DNA of 46,178 nucleotides from Lachnospiraceae bacterium (GCA_017934175.1 JAGBKB010000003.1:1-46178), one strand, 5' to 3'; shown: positions 30,731 through 39,605, numbered from the stretch's first letter. Notes: generated by a model from the sequence alone, not told the origin. A program made the numbers and translations.

Positions 30731-31081
30731 ATGCAAACATTAAATGAGTATATTAAAGAGTATAGAGGACTTAAAAAGATAGACATAAAAAACTTATTAA
30801 ATGGTGTAAAAGATGCGAGAGGCATAAGTGAAAACATAAACTTTGACTTTGACCACATAGGATTTGATAGAGACATTGGAAGGACATCATTTGAAACCAC
30901 GATTGAGAATAAAGATTTTCATTTTGAACTAAGTAAATTTTTAATAAGGTTATTAAGGCATATAGATGTTGATGACAAGGATGCACTTACACTTGGTTAT
31001 AGATTATTTGTAAGAAGCAGCAAAGATGGATATAGACTTAAAGATTTAATTGAAATCTTGGAAGCAAAGAAGGTGGCGTAA
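30731..31081 (+). CDS. unknown accessory protein (116 aa)
   Basis: SD AAGGTGG lies in the end of the previous gene. The product has an N-terminal helical part (LNEYIKEYRGLKKIDIKNLL), a middle FDFDHIGFDRDIGRTSF and a C-terminal helix LKDLIEILEAKKVA. No membrane segment or recognised family. Its stop overlaps the next ATG (TAATG), so it is translationally coupled. Confidence 0.6.
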   Translation: MQTLNEYIKEYRGLKKIDIKNLLNGVKDARGISENINFDFDHIGFDRDIGRTSFETTIENKDFHFELSKFLIRLLRHIDVDDKDALTLGYRLFVRSSKDGYRLKDLIEILEAKKVA

Positions 31082-31473
31082 TGAAGATTCAAGATTTTAG
31101 AGTTGAAACCGACAAGTTTGTGGAAGGTAAAGAAACTTATACTAAAAAGTTTAGAGATAAAACGGAGTTAATAGTTATTTTATCAACCTGCAAATCAGAT
31201 AGAAGTAATAAGAAATCACTAATGAATTTATGGGTCGATAGTGGATACTTGAATGAGTTTATTGATGAGTGGATAGGCATAAGCACTTATTACACTGACA
31301 AAGATGGTAATTGCTCTGGTTCATTTAATCCACAACTGATATTTGATAAGAGACCAATTATTGATTTCAAATGGTTACTTGCCGACACAAAAGAGAATAG
31401 ACAAAAGATTCTAAAAGAAGTAATAAGAATGTATCAAGAGAACATAAAATTAAAGACGGCAAGTAATAAATAA
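31081..31473 (+). CDS. unknown accessory protein (130 aa)
   Basis: The ATG overlaps the previous stop. The product shows TYTKKFRDKTELIVILSTCK, NLWVDSGYLNEFIDEWIGIS and WLLADTKENRQKILKEVIRM; soluble, probably alpha/beta with a C-terminal helix. Family not recognised. Last gene of the cassette before a terminator-like hairpin and the portal gene. Confidence 0.6.
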   Translation: MKIQDFRVETDKFVEGKETYTKKFRDKTELIVILSTCKSDRSNKKSLMNLWVDSGYLNEFIDEWIGISTYYTDKDGNCSGSFNPQLIFDKRPIIDFKWLLADTKENRQKILKEVIRMYQENIKLKTASNK

Positions 31474-31510
31474 TAGCGATAAGATATTTAGATAGATTCC
31501 TTTCTTTTTA

Positions 31511-31544
31511 AGGGGAGATAGTGGAAACACTACTCCTCTTTTTC
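31511..31544 (+). terminator. terminator-like hairpin before the portal gene
   Basis: AGGGGAG.ATAGTG pairs with CACTA.CTCCTCT around GAAA, followed by TTTTT. Confidence 0.7.
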
Positions 31545-31555
31545 GTGGAGATTTT

Positions 31556-32842
31556 ATGAGTATATTAAAGAATTTTTTAAGCATTTTTAAGTCAAGAGAC
31601 AAACCACAAAATAGAACCCCAGGTTCAGCATTTAGTTTTGTGTTTGGTGGCACAGTAGCTGGAAAGAATGTATCAGAAAGAAGTGCAATGCAGATAACGG
31701 CAGTTTATGCATGTGTGAGAATTTTAGCTGAATCAGTCGCATCACTTCCACTACATTTATATAAATATAATGCTACAGGTGGAAAAGTGAAAGCAATGGA
31801 GCATAACCTTTATCATTTACTTCATAGTGAGCCAAACCCTGAGATGAGTTCATTCGTGTTTAGAGAAACACTTATGACTCATATTTTATTATGGGGCAAT
31901 GCTTATGCTCAAATCATTAGAAATGGTATGGGAGAGGTGGTAGCACTATATCCTCTAATGCCAAATAAGATGACTGTTGATAGGAATGATAAAGGAAAAA
32001 TCATCTACAAGTATAGACACGATAAAACTGAGGCAAACACAATAAAGAAAGAAGATATAGAACTTAAGGCATCGGATGTGTTGCATATCCCAGGTCTTGG
32101 ATTTGATGGTCTTGTCGGTTATTCACCAATAGCAATGGCGAAGAATGCGATAGGTTTATCAATAGCAACTGAAGAGTATGGTTCTAAGTTCTTTGTAAAT
32201 GGTGCGATGCCATCAGGAATATTAGAGCATCCGGGAACAGTTAAAGACCCAGATAAAGTTAGGGAGAGTTGGAGTAACACCTTTGGTGGATCAGGAAACT
32301 CTGGAAAGATTGCTGTCCTTGAAGAAGGTATGCAATTTAAAACGATAGGCATTCCGCCAGAGCAGGCTCAGTTTCTTGATACTCGCAAATTTCAATTGTT
32401 AGAGATAGCGAGAATATTTAGAATACCGCCTCACCTACTTGGAGATTTAGATAAGTCATCATTTAACAATATGGAGCAACAATCTTTAGAGTTTGTTAAG
32501 TTCACATTAGAGCCTTGGCTTGTTAGATGGGAACAAGGACTTGAGAGAGCATTATTTAATGAGCAAGAAAAGAAAGATTTATTTTTTAAGTTTAACCTTG
32601 AGGGTCTTCTTCGTGGTGATTATGAATCAAGAATGAAAGGCTATTCAATCGGAATTCAAAACGGATTTATGTCGCCTAACGATGTTAGAAGCCTAGAAAA
32701 TTTAGACCTTATACCAGAAGAAGAAGGTGGAAACTTCTATATGGTTAATGGAAACATGATGCAACTTAAATATACAGGTTCTGCTTATGAGAACATAAGA
32801 AAAATGTTAACTGAACAAGAAAATACTGAAAAAAACAACTAA
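31556..32842 (+). CDS. HK97-type portal protein, C-terminus replaced by the RIT insertion
   Basis: The 428-residue product is a phage portal (PF04860-type): SFVFGGTVAGKNVSERSAMQ, VYACVRILAESVASLPLHLY, LLWGNAYAQIIRNGMGEVVA and GLVGYSPIAMAKNAIG are typical. The portal dodecamer is the DNA channel of the head vertex. Residues 1-411 are phage-derived; the last 17 (ENIRKMLTEQENTEKNN) are coded by the left end of an inserted recombinase element. The original acidic tail lies 3.5 kb downstream at 36280-36486. Joining codon 411 (TAT in GCTTATGA, 32783-32790) to the identical sequence at 36277-36284 restores one frame of 478 residues. The lost tail is charged and may be dispensable, so the truncated portal could still work. 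Confidence 0.93.
   Translation: MSILKNFLSIFKSRDKPQNRTPGSAFSFVFGGTVAGKNVSERSAMQITAVYACVRILAESVASLPLHLYKYNATGGKVKAMEHNLYHLLHSEPNPEMSSFVFRETLMTHILLWGNAYAQIIRNGMGEVVALYPLMPNKMTVDRNDKGKIIYKYRHDKTEANTIKKEDIELKASDVLHIPGLGFDGLVGYSPIAMAKNAIGLSIATEEYGSKFFVNGAMPSGILEHPGTVKDPDKVRESWSNTFGGSGNSGKIAVLEEGMQFKTIGIPPEQAQFLDTRKFQLLEIARIFRIPPHLLGDLDKSSFNNMEQQSLEFVKFTLEPWLVRWEQGLERALFNEQEKKDLFFKFNLEGLLRGDYESRMKGYSIGIQNGFMSPNDVRSLENLDLIPEEEGGNFYMVNGNMMQLKYTGSAYENIRKMLTEQENTEKNN
32779..32810 (+). repeat. left outer inverted repeat of the RIT element
   Basis: Starts TTCTGCTTATGAGAACAT and ends AAATGTTAA. Inverted partner at 36221-36252; the four mismatches lie together in the middle, so two conserved half-sites are visible. 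Confidence 0.8.
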
Positions 32843-32910
32843 ATTATTAAAAAAACTTTACATAATTCTATGTGTCTGAATGTATAATTATATTCAGGAG
32901 GTGATTTACT

Positions 32911-34146
32911 ATGAAAAAGAATGTAAAGTTTTTAAACCTAATTAAAAATGCTAGAAACCATATGGAAGAAAATGGTTATTCTTACACATCGGTTACTAGC
33001 TACATTCGTACTTGGCGTAGCATATACAATTACTGCTTAAGTCTTGATATTGAAAACTATAGTGCAGAGGTTGCTGAAAAATATATGCATTCTAAGTACA
33101 ATGTTTCACTTGGAGAGTCAGAAGTTAAACAACAACGACTCTCCTCATATATGCAGATAAAAATAAGAGCTATAAGAGCTCTTACTGATTTTAGTTTGCA
33201 TGGGTTTATTCCTAAAATTACTCGTGGCGAAACAATAGATTGGCCACAAGACTACAAAATCCAATGTGAGAATTTTGTAAAACTAAAGGCTAAACAAAAT
33301 TACACAAAAGATGTTGTTAGACGGCACGAACTAAATCTTTATCATTTCGTTCAATTTCTATCAAACAGAAAAATTAAACCCAATGATATTGATGCCAGTG
33401 CAATATTTGAATACTTCAAAACACTTTCTCATTGTTCAAAATCAAAATTGTCACAAATACGGCAAACACTAATTTATGCATTTAAGTTTTTTTACAATAA
33501 TAAGTTTATTAAAAATGAACTTAGTATTTATGTTCCAAAGATTCATTATTATGCACAAGCAAAATTGCAAAAAGTATGGACTGAAGACGAAATTAAGCGA
33601 ATGTTGGCTTCTATTGATACTGAAAATCCGTTAGGCAAAAGAGATTATGCTATTATGCTAATAGCTTCAAATCTGGGTCTTCGAGTGAGTGATATTTCTA
33701 ATCTTACAATGGATAATATTGATTGGAATAATAATTCTATTAACATTATCCAGCAAAAGACAAGAGAACCTTTATCACTTCCACTCAATAAAGAAATAGG
33801 TTTGTCAATAATTGATTATTGGAAGAATGCCAGACCTGAAACAAAATCTAATGAAATATTTGTAAGCCATGTAATGCCATATACCAAACTGACAAATGGT
33901 GCTTTTTACCATATCTTTAATACTTATTATGATAATAGTGGTATTAAAACTCCTGAAATTAGAAAACATGGATTCCACACATTAAGACATAGTCTTGCAA
34001 GTAGATTATTAGAAAAGGGAACACCAGTAAATGTTATAAGTAATATTCTCGGTCACATAAATTCTAATACTGCAAGTCAATACCTTAAGATTGATATTGA
34101 AAAATTACGTCAATGTTCTTTGGAGGTACCTGACTATGAAGTATAA
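32911..34146 (+). CDS. ritA: tyrosine recombinase, first of trio
   Basis: 411 residues, SD AGGAGGTGA, TATAAT at 32883-32888 upstream as probable -10. The N-terminal arm-type helices precede a catalytic domain with all core residues: Arg in SNLGLRVSDISNL, HTLRHSLASRL (HxxR), LGHINSNTASQYL with the second His and the nucleophilic Tyr. It is the longest of the three, as expected for the first RIT recombinase. It overlaps the next gene by 11 bp. The trio acts together in moving the element; it is not the prophage integrase, judging from its position within the head genes. Confidence 0.88.
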   Translation: MKKNVKFLNLIKNARNHMEENGYSYTSVTSYIRTWRSIYNYCLSLDIENYSAEVAEKYMHSKYNVSLGESEVKQQRLSSYMQIKIRAIRALTDFSLHGFIPKITRGETIDWPQDYKIQCENFVKLKAKQNYTKDVVRRHELNLYHFVQFLSNRKIKPNDIDASAIFEYFKTLSHCSKSKLSQIRQTLIYAFKFFYNNKFIKNELSIYVPKIHYYAQAKLQKVWTEDEIKRMLASIDTENPLGKRDYAIMLIASNLGLRVSDISNLTMDNIDWNNNSINIIQQKTREPLSLPLNKEIGLSIIDYWKNARPETKSNEIFVSHVMPYTKLTNGAFYHIFNTYYDNSGIKTPEIRKHGFHTLRHSLASRLLEKGTPVNVISNILGHINSNTASQYLKIDIEKLRQCSLEVPDYEV

Positions 34147-35119
34147 ACAATTAAAAAAGCTTAATGTAGAAATACTTAATAAACTATTGGTAGATTATAT
34201 TGAGTATAAACAAGCAACAGGAGTTAAATATGATTCGGAGTACAAATCAATTAAGTATTTTATTAAGTACTGTAAATCCATTTATAAAGATTCCACCATA
34301 GATGAAAATGCCATATTTGAATGGATTAATAGTTTCTTAAATACATCTCTTAAAACAAAATGTAATTATATTGGAGCTTTAAGAGGATTTGCAGTTTATC
34401 TATATTCATTAGGATATATACAATTTAACATTCCAAATGTTAGAACACCTCGTTCAACAGCTTTTATGCCATACATTTTTAATGATGCAGAACTCAATAA
34501 AATATGGGAAATCGTTGATAATATTAAGGAATATAAGCATTTCCCTAACCTTAACAAGTGCATTCCAGTTTTCTTTAGGTTACTATATAGTTCAGGTTTG
34601 AGAGTTACTGAAGCATTATCTATTGTTAAAAAAGATATAGATTTTGAAAAAAATGTAATATTACTTAAGAAAACAAAACTTTCTAAAGAAAGATACATAC
34701 CATTAAGTAAATCAATGTCAAAAATACTAAAAAAATATGTTGATATGTTAAATGTTTCAAGTAGCGATTATATTTTTTATTTCGTAAAAGGAACTAAATT
34801 AACAAGAGATGATATATACCGTAGGTTTAAAATGGCATTAAAGTCTGCACAAATTCATTACAAGGGTAAATTAAATGGTCCTCGAGTCCATGATTTTAGA
34901 CATACTTTTTCTGTTAAAAGTATGGATTGTATGGTAGATAGTGGTGTTGATATTTATGTTTCATTACCTATTCTATCTGCATATTTAGGTCATACAAATG
35001 TTAAATCGACAGAAAAGTACATCAGAATGACAAAGGAGAGAATGCATATTGTGACTGAGAGTATGGAATCTGTGTTAAATAATATTTTGCCGGAGGTAAA
35101 AACATATGAAGAAATCTAA
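34136..35119 (+). CDS. ritB: tyrosine recombinase, second of trio
   Basis: ATG 34136, after GGAGGT inside the first gene, gives 327 residues; the frame is open further upstream but without a signal. Core-binding region: LLVDYIEYKQATGVKYDSEY. Catalytic residues: Arg in LYSSGLRVTEALSI, HDFRHTFSVKSM (HxxR), LSAYLGHTNVKSTEKYIRM with His and Tyr. Complete by inspection. Overlaps the third gene by 14 bp, so the trio is translated as a coupled unit. Confidence 0.88.
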   Translation: MKYKQLKKLNVEILNKLLVDYIEYKQATGVKYDSEYKSIKYFIKYCKSIYKDSTIDENAIFEWINSFLNTSLKTKCNYIGALRGFAVYLYSLGYIQFNIPNVRTPRSTAFMPYIFNDAELNKIWEIVDNIKEYKHFPNLNKCIPVFFRLLYSSGLRVTEALSIVKKDIDFEKNVILLKKTKLSKERYIPLSKSMSKILKKYVDMLNVSSSDYIFYFVKGTKLTRDDIYRRFKMALKSAQIHYKGKLNGPRVHDFRHTFSVKSMDCMVDSGVDIYVSLPILSAYLGHTNVKSTEKYIRMTKERMHIVTESMESVLNNILPEVKTYEEI

Positions 35120-36158
35120 TGTTGATACTTTAGCATATTATATTAACAAATACTTAACAGACTATTTGCCTACAATTAGAGGTTTATCTGAAAATAGTAT
35201 TTTGTCATATCGTGATGCATTTATACTTCTTCTTAAGTTTATAAGAGAAGAAAAGAAAATTAAACCTGAAACTATGATGATGTCTCAACTTGATTTTGAT
35301 ACAATAATCGATTTTGTGAAATGGATGGAGTTTGACCATAAAATCAAAATTTCATCTCGCAATCAACGTTTTATAGTATTAAGATCATTTATAAAATGGG
35401 TTGCAGTATCAAATCCACAATATTTGTTATTATCGAAAAACTTAAATGGTGTACATTTGAAAAAAGCTCCTGTAAGAAATATGCCATATCTAACAGTAAA
35501 CGAAATGGAAATTTTATTGAATCAGCCTGATAGTTCAACAAAAAATGGAATACGTGATTTGACTATGTTAGTTTTAACATATGATGCTGGTGCACGTGTA
35601 AGTGAAATTATTAACTTAAAACTCAAAGATATAAGGTTTGATGCACCACCATTACTTAAAATTATTGGTAAAGGTAATAAAGGACGGTCTGTTCCACTTT
35701 TAGGACAAACAATTAAATACTTAAATGCATATTTCAAAAGATGGAATATTAACCCTGAAACATCAAAAGAAAATTATGTTTTTACGAGCAAGAATAAAAC
35801 GAAATTTACTCGTGAGGGTTTTAAGTATATTTTGGATAAGTATGTCAAAATGGCTAAATTGTCAAATCCCAATTTCTCTAATGAACATATATCACCACAT
35901 ACATTGAGACATTCAAAAGCTATGCATATGCTCCAAGCAGGTACAAATATTGTTTATATTAGAGATATACTTGGTCATAGTGATTTAAGTACTACTGAAA
36001 AGTATGCAAAAGCAGATAACAATATGAAAAGAGTAGCACTTAATAAGGCTGAGATAAAAATGCCAGAAATACACAAATCTAATATTGAGAACATTCAATT
36101 GTTTAATAAATCCATTGATTTAGATATGGAATTGTGGTTAAAGAATTTAAGTAAATAA
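35106..36158 (+). CDS. ritC: tyrosine recombinase, third of trio
   Basis: 350 residues, SD CGGAGG. The N-terminus (LTDYLPTIRGLSENSILSYR) is an integrase SAM-like core-binding domain. Catalytic residues: Arg in DAGARVSEIINLKL, HTLRHSKAMHML (HxxR), IRDILGHSDLSTTEKYAKA with His and Tyr. All active-site residues are present. A terminator follows the gene, then the right inverted repeat of the element. Confidence 0.88.
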   Translation: MKKSNVDTLAYYINKYLTDYLPTIRGLSENSILSYRDAFILLLKFIREEKKIKPETMMMSQLDFDTIIDFVKWMEFDHKIKISSRNQRFIVLRSFIKWVAVSNPQYLLLSKNLNGVHLKKAPVRNMPYLTVNEMEILLNQPDSSTKNGIRDLTMLVLTYDAGARVSEIINLKLKDIRFDAPPLLKIIGKGNKGRSVPLLGQTIKYLNAYFKRWNINPETSKENYVFTSKNKTKFTREGFKYILDKYVKMAKLSNPNFSNEHISPHTLRHSKAMHMLQAGTNIVYIRDILGHSDLSTTEKYAKADNNMKRVALNKAEIKMPEIHKSNIENIQLFNKSIDLDMELWLKNLSK

Positions 36159-36187
36159 TAAAAAATTATGTAAAGTAATTTTTTGAG

Positions 36188-36217
36188 AAAGCACTGATTT
36201 TTATCAGTGTTTTTTAT
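36188..36217 (+). terminator. terminator of the recombinase trio
   Basis: CACTGAT pairs with ATCAGTG around TTT and is followed by TTTTTTATT. It should also limit read-through from the portal transcript into the protease gene. Confidence 0.8.
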
Positions 36218-36220
36218 TAC

Positions 36221-36252
36221 TTAACATTTCACGGATGTTCTCATAAGCAGAA
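36221..36252 (-). repeat. right outer inverted repeat of the RIT element
   Basis: Reads TTAACATTT...ATGTTCTCATAAGCAGAA, complementary to 32779-32810. Twenty further bases separate it from the second copy of the GCTTATGA core. Confidence 0.8.
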
Positions 36253-36279
36253 TTATGCAAATCTTTTCATTATTCAGCT

Positions 36280-36486
36280 TATGACTCATATTATGATGAT
36301 GACAAGCATAGAGATACAAAAGAAGAGAAAGAAGAAAAGCAAGAATCTGACAACGGACAAACTGCTGAAAACAAGGAGGAAAAAACTAATGAGGAAGTTT
36401 TGGAAATGGAAGAACATACAGAACGTAATAAAAAACGAGGAAACAGGCGAAAGTTCCACACAGGAAGAGAGAGTCCTAATACTTAA
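36280..36486 (+). pseudogene. detached 3' end of the portal gene
   Basis: A frame of 68 codons starting at the core TAT reads YDSYYDDDKHRDTKEEKEEK, then a charged run ending TGRESPNT and TAA at 36484. It has no start signal. Acidic, lysine-rich tails of this sort end many HK97-type portals, and the frame overlaps the protease start as intact portal genes often do. Together with the core repeat this shows it is the original portal C-terminus. Confidence 0.7.
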
Positions 36487-37159
36487 TGGAACTATAGCAG
36501 AGGAATCGTGGTTTGATGACGAAGTTACGCCTGCTGTGTTCAAAGAAGAGTTACAAGCTGGAACCGGTCCAATAACCGTGTGGATTAACAGCCCAGGTGG
36601 TGACTGCATAGCCGCAGCACAAATCTACAACATGTTAATGGATTACAAGTTTGATGTCACAGTAAAGATTGATGGTATAGCTGCATCGGCTGCATCAGTA
36701 ATTGCTATGGCAGGAACTAAAGTTTTGATGAGTCCAGTTTCACTAATGATGATTCATAATCCAGCAACTATAGCATTTGGTGACAAAGTAGAAATGAAGA
36801 AAGTTATTGAAATGCTTGATGCTGTAAAAGATTCAATCATGAATGCATATGAAATAAAAACAGGATTAAGTTCAAATGAAATCTCAAAACTTATGGATAA
36901 CGAAACTTGGTTTGATGCTAAGAAAGCATTAGAACTTAAGTTTTGTGATGAGATTATGTCACGAGACAATGTTTCGGATTTCATTGAGAGTAATCCGTTT
37001 ATGTTTCAAAAGAACTTATCTGAGAGCAACTTAACAAATAAGCTCATGGATAAGTATTTAATCAAGAAACCAGCGGTTGAAGAAACCGCAAAGAAAGAAG
37101 ACACCCTATCAATTGCAGAAATTGATAGAAGACTAAACCTAATTGAAAAGTTTATGTAG
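36389..37159 (+). CDS. ClpP-like head maturation protease
   Basis: ATG 36389 has an ideal AAGGAGG (36373-36379) nine bases upstream; an in-frame ATG at 36281 would add a meaningless basic stretch that is really portal coding DNA in another frame. The 256-residue protein is a ClpP/S14-type prohead protease: TVWINSPGGDCIAAAQIYNM, nucleophile Ser in IDGIAASAASVIAMAGTK, His in LMMIHNPATIAFGD and Asp downstream. It trims the capsid delta domain and scaffold during maturation. It lies immediately after the RIT insertion and before the capsid gene, the normal portal-protease-capsid order. Confidence 0.92.
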   Translation: MRKFWKWKNIQNVIKNEETGESSTQEERVLILNGTIAEESWFDDEVTPAVFKEELQAGTGPITVWINSPGGDCIAAAQIYNMLMDYKFDVTVKIDGIAASAASVIAMAGTKVLMSPVSLMMIHNPATIAFGDKVEMKKVIEMLDAVKDSIMNAYEIKTGLSSNEISKLMDNETWFDAKKALELKFCDEIMSRDNVSDFIESNPFMFQKNLSESNLTNKLMDKYLIKKPAVEETAKKEDTLSIAEIDRRLNLIEKFM

Positions 37160-37171
37160 GAGGAAAAAGAC

Positions 37172-38398
37172 ATGAAAGTTAACGAATTAATACAAAAGAG
37201 AAAAGAGGCATTTGAGAATGCCAAGAAGTTTGCTATGGAGCACCAAGATGAGAATGGTGTGTTATCTGCAGAGGATAAGGCAACTTATGAGAATATGGAG
37301 TCAGAGATTGCAAAGATCACTGAAGCTATTGATAGAGAGAGAAGGGCGGAGGCTATGGAAAAAGAGCTCTCACACCCTATGAATGCTCCAATAGTTGAGA
37401 CTCCACAAAACAATGCTCCACTTGATGAGAAACCAGCTAAACCTAAAAAGGTTACAGCACTTGCAGAGTATAAGGAAGAGGTATTAAAGGCTCTTAGAAG
37501 TAGGAAGCCTATAGTATCTAACTACTTGCAAGAAGGCATTGATACATCAGGTGGTTATCTTGTACCTGAAGAGATGGATAGAGAGATTGTGAAAAGACTT
37601 GAGGAAGAGAACGTGTTTAGAAGACTCGCAAGAACTATCACTACATCAGGTGAGTACAAGATAAACATTGCGGCTGATAAGCCAACGGCAGCATGGATTG
37701 AAGAGGGTGAGGCACTTGTATTCTCTGACCCAACATTCAATCAGATCAAACTTGATGCTCATAAGTTATCAGTTGCTGTAAAGGTTACTGAAGAGTTACT
37801 TGCGGACAATGCATTTGATCTTGAAGGTTACTTAATTGAGGAGTTTGCGAGAGCACTTGCTAATGCGGAAGAGGATGCATTCCTTAACGGTGTTGGCGAT
37901 AACAAGCCACACGGTATATTCCATGAGACAGACGGTGGTATGGTAGCAGTTGAGTGTGCGAATGCTCAAATCAAGTTCGATGACATCTTTAATCTTGTAT
38001 ACTCATTAAAGAGACCTTATAGAAAGAAAGCAAGATTCATCATGAATGACCAGACAGTTGCTATTCTTCGTAAGGTAAAAGACAACAATGGTGCATACAT
38101 TTGGCAACCATCAGTTCAAGCAAGCGAACCTGATAAGATTCTTGGCTATCCAGTTGAGACATCAGCATATTGTCCACTTGCTGAAGCTGGTAATCCATGT
38201 ATCGCATTTGGTGACTACTCATACTATAAGATTGGCGAAAGAGGCACTCGTTCATTCCAAGAACTCAAAGAGTTATATGCTGGTAACGGAATGATTGCTT
38301 TCGTGGCCAAGGAGAGGGTCGATGGTAAACTTGCTCTTAGAGAGGCTGTTCAAATCTTAAAGATAAGAGCTGCAAGCAATACCAACACTACTCCATAG
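37172..38398 (+). CDS. HK97-type major capsid protein
   Basis: 408 residues, SD AGGAGG. Residues 1-100 form a helical, charged scaffold-like delta domain (LIQKRKEAFENAKKFAMEHQ) that the neighbouring protease should remove. The mature HK97 fold follows: GIDTSGGYLVPEEMDREIVK, LAVAVKVTEELLADNAFDLE-like E-loop/spine region, EDAFLNGVGDNKPHGIF, and RKKARFIMNDQTVAILRKVK near the end. All features of PF05065 are present. A strong terminator follows, marking a high-expression boundary. Confidence 0.95.
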   Translation: MKVNELIQKRKEAFENAKKFAMEHQDENGVLSAEDKATYENMESEIAKITEAIDRERRAEAMEKELSHPMNAPIVETPQNNAPLDEKPAKPKKVTALAEYKEEVLKALRSRKPIVSNYLQEGIDTSGGYLVPEEMDREIVKRLEEENVFRRLARTITTSGEYKINIAADKPTAAWIEEGEALVFSDPTFNQIKLDAHKLSVAVKVTEELLADNAFDLEGYLIEEFARALANAEEDAFLNGVGDNKPHGIFHETDGGMVAVECANAQIKFDDIFNLVYSLKRPYRKKARFIMNDQTVAILRKVKDNNGAYIWQPSVQASEPDKILGYPVETSAYCPLAEAGNPCIAFGDYSYYKIGERGTRSFQELKELYAGNGMIAFVAKERVDGKLALREAVQILKIRAASNTNTTP

Positions 38399-38417
38399 TA
38401 AAAATGTGAGACAAAAA

Positions 38418-38466
38418 AATAAGAGACTCATTCTCTCACCAAAAGGGGTGAGAGGAGTCTCTTATT
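38418..38466 (+). terminator. strong hairpin after the capsid gene
   Basis: AATAAGAGACTC pairs exactly with GAGTCTCTTATT, with an inner CTCTCACC/GGGTGAGAG stem. There is no long T-run, so it may serve as an mRNA 3' stabiliser or an RNase site as much as a terminator. Confidence 0.75.
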
Positions 38467-38535
38467 ATTTAAATACTATCACAAATCAAATTCAAAGTCA
38501 AATGTGTAGCAAATATTTATAAGGAGGTGGCATAA

Positions 38536-38817
38536 ATGATTGTCGATTTAGAAGAGATAAAGAATGTAATGAAAGTCGATAATAATGATGATGACAAAAC
38601 GATTGAAACATTATTAAATGCAAATATCTCACTTGTCAAATCAATTTTAAGAGTCGATGATTTCAAAGAATTTAGTGCGAAAGACAAAGCACTCATAAAG
38701 TCTGCAATCTATTATGCCACAACTTATAGATATGAGTTTATCAATAATGCAGATATGAAACTACTCGAGTTTAATGTGAGGAGTATTCTTAACACCTTAC
38801 GGGAGGTTAAGTTTTGA
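38536..38817 (+). CDS. head-tail connector (gp6-like)
   Basis: 93 residues, SD AAGGAGGTGG. Short helical protein: LEEIKNVMKVDNNDDDKTIE, LLNANISLVKSILRVDDF and DKALIKSAIYYATTYRYEFI, the pattern of the phage gp6-like DNA-packaging/connector family (HK97 gp6). It forms the ring below the portal. Position right after the capsid gene agrees. Overlaps the next gene by 4 bp. Confidence 0.85.
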   Translation: MIVDLEEIKNVMKVDNNDDDKTIETLLNANISLVKSILRVDDFKEFSAKDKALIKSAIYYATTYRYEFINNADMKLLEFNVRSILNTLREVKF

Positions 38818-39176
38818 TAAATGTAGGTAGATTCAATAGAAGAATAAGAATATGTGCGTGGTTTGATACTGAAAATGAAATAGGACAGTCAATCAATAAG
38901 TTAGAACCGATAAGAACAGTATGGGCAGAAATCCATCCACTAAAAGGAAAAGAATATATAGAAGCACAGATGCTTGAGACAAAGAACACCTATAGGATTA
39001 CTTGTAGGTATTTTAAAGGTCTAACACAAGAGATGTATATTTTATATGACGGTGATGAATTTGGAAAGTTAGAGCTTGCCATAACATCAGTAGTAGATGT
39101 TGATATGAAACACAAGTTTTATGAAATATATTGTCTTGAGAAAAAACATAAGGAGCAGAAGAAATGGTCAAAATAG
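38814..39176 (+). CDS. head closure protein (SPP1 gp16-like), TTG start
   Basis: 120 residues. The frame starts at TTG 38814, seven bases after GGGAGG (38801-38806); no in-frame ATG exists early enough to retain the family's beginning (INVGRFNRRIRICAWFDTEN). RTVWAEIHPLKGKEYIEAQM and TYRITCRYFKGLTQEMYILY are characteristic of the small beta-barrel head closure/adaptor family. It seals the connector and receives the tail. Confidence 0.85.
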   Translation: MINVGRFNRRIRICAWFDTENEIGQSINKLEPIRTVWAEIHPLKGKEYIEAQMLETKNTYRITCRYFKGLTQEMYILYDGDEFGKLELAITSVVDVDMKHKFYEIYCLEKKHKEQKKWSK

Positions 39177-39604
39177 AGATGGGTGATGTAGAGGCACTTG
39201 CGAAGAAATTATCAAAGGTGTCTAATTCATATCCCAATGAAGTAAATAAGTTTATGGAAAAGTCCGTAAATGGAATGAAAAATAGTATAGCAAGTAAAGA
39301 AGACCCAAGGTGGAAACAGAAGATTGGACATAGTCCATATGTAGAGAACACTTGGGAGCCATTTAGCAAAGCAAGATACGCTCTATCAAGCATAAAGGAT
39401 GGTATTAAATCGTGGTGGATTATAAACAATAAGATGTTCTATGAAAGATTTGTAAATGATGGACATGCAATTAGAAGAAAAAAGAGAGGTCCGGCAATAG
39501 GACATGCAAAGCCAACACATCACATAGAAAAAGGTGTAAAAGATTATGAGCCTACATTCTTTAATGAGTGCGATAAGTTTGTCGATAACCTTTTAGGAGT
39601 TTAG
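39164..39604 (+). CDS. HK97 gp10-type tail completion protein
   Basis: 146 residues, SD AAGGAGC, overlapping the previous gene by 13 bp. The start MVKIEMGDVEALAKKLSKVS and the KSVNGMKNSIASKEDPRWKQ region, followed by the basic IRRKKRGPAIGHAKPTHHIE, fit the HK97-gp10/tail-component family that joins head and tail. Order in the operon agrees. Confidence 0.8.
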   Translation: MVKIEMGDVEALAKKLSKVSNSYPNEVNKFMEKSVNGMKNSIASKEDPRWKQKIGHSPYVENTWEPFSKARYALSSIKDGIKSWWIINNKMFYERFVNDGHAIRRKKRGPAIGHAKPTHHIEKGVKDYEPTFFNECDKFVDNLLGV

Positions 39605-39605
39605 T

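Larger units (their letters stand above)
32779..36284 (+). mobile_element. RIT-type element (three tandem tyrosine recombinases)
   Basis: Three overlapping tyrosine recombinase genes on one strand, bounded by inverted repeats, are the hallmark of 'recombinase in trio' elements. Outer inverted repeats: 32779-32810 and 36221-36252, 28 of 32 bases complementary. Inner inverted repeats: ACTTTACATAATT at 32855-32867 and its complement at 36164-36176. The phrase TTC(T/A)GCTTATGA stands at 32779-32790 and, in the same orientation, at 36273-36284, and looks like the crossover core. The element interrupts the portal gene, so exact ends are set by the core model; the right end might instead be 36252. 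Confidence 0.8.

Noticed and set aside
32911-36158. Recombinase trio as the prophage integrase
   Set aside because: They interrupt the portal gene in the middle of the head module and have their own inverted repeats and terminator; the integrase probably lies outside the window.
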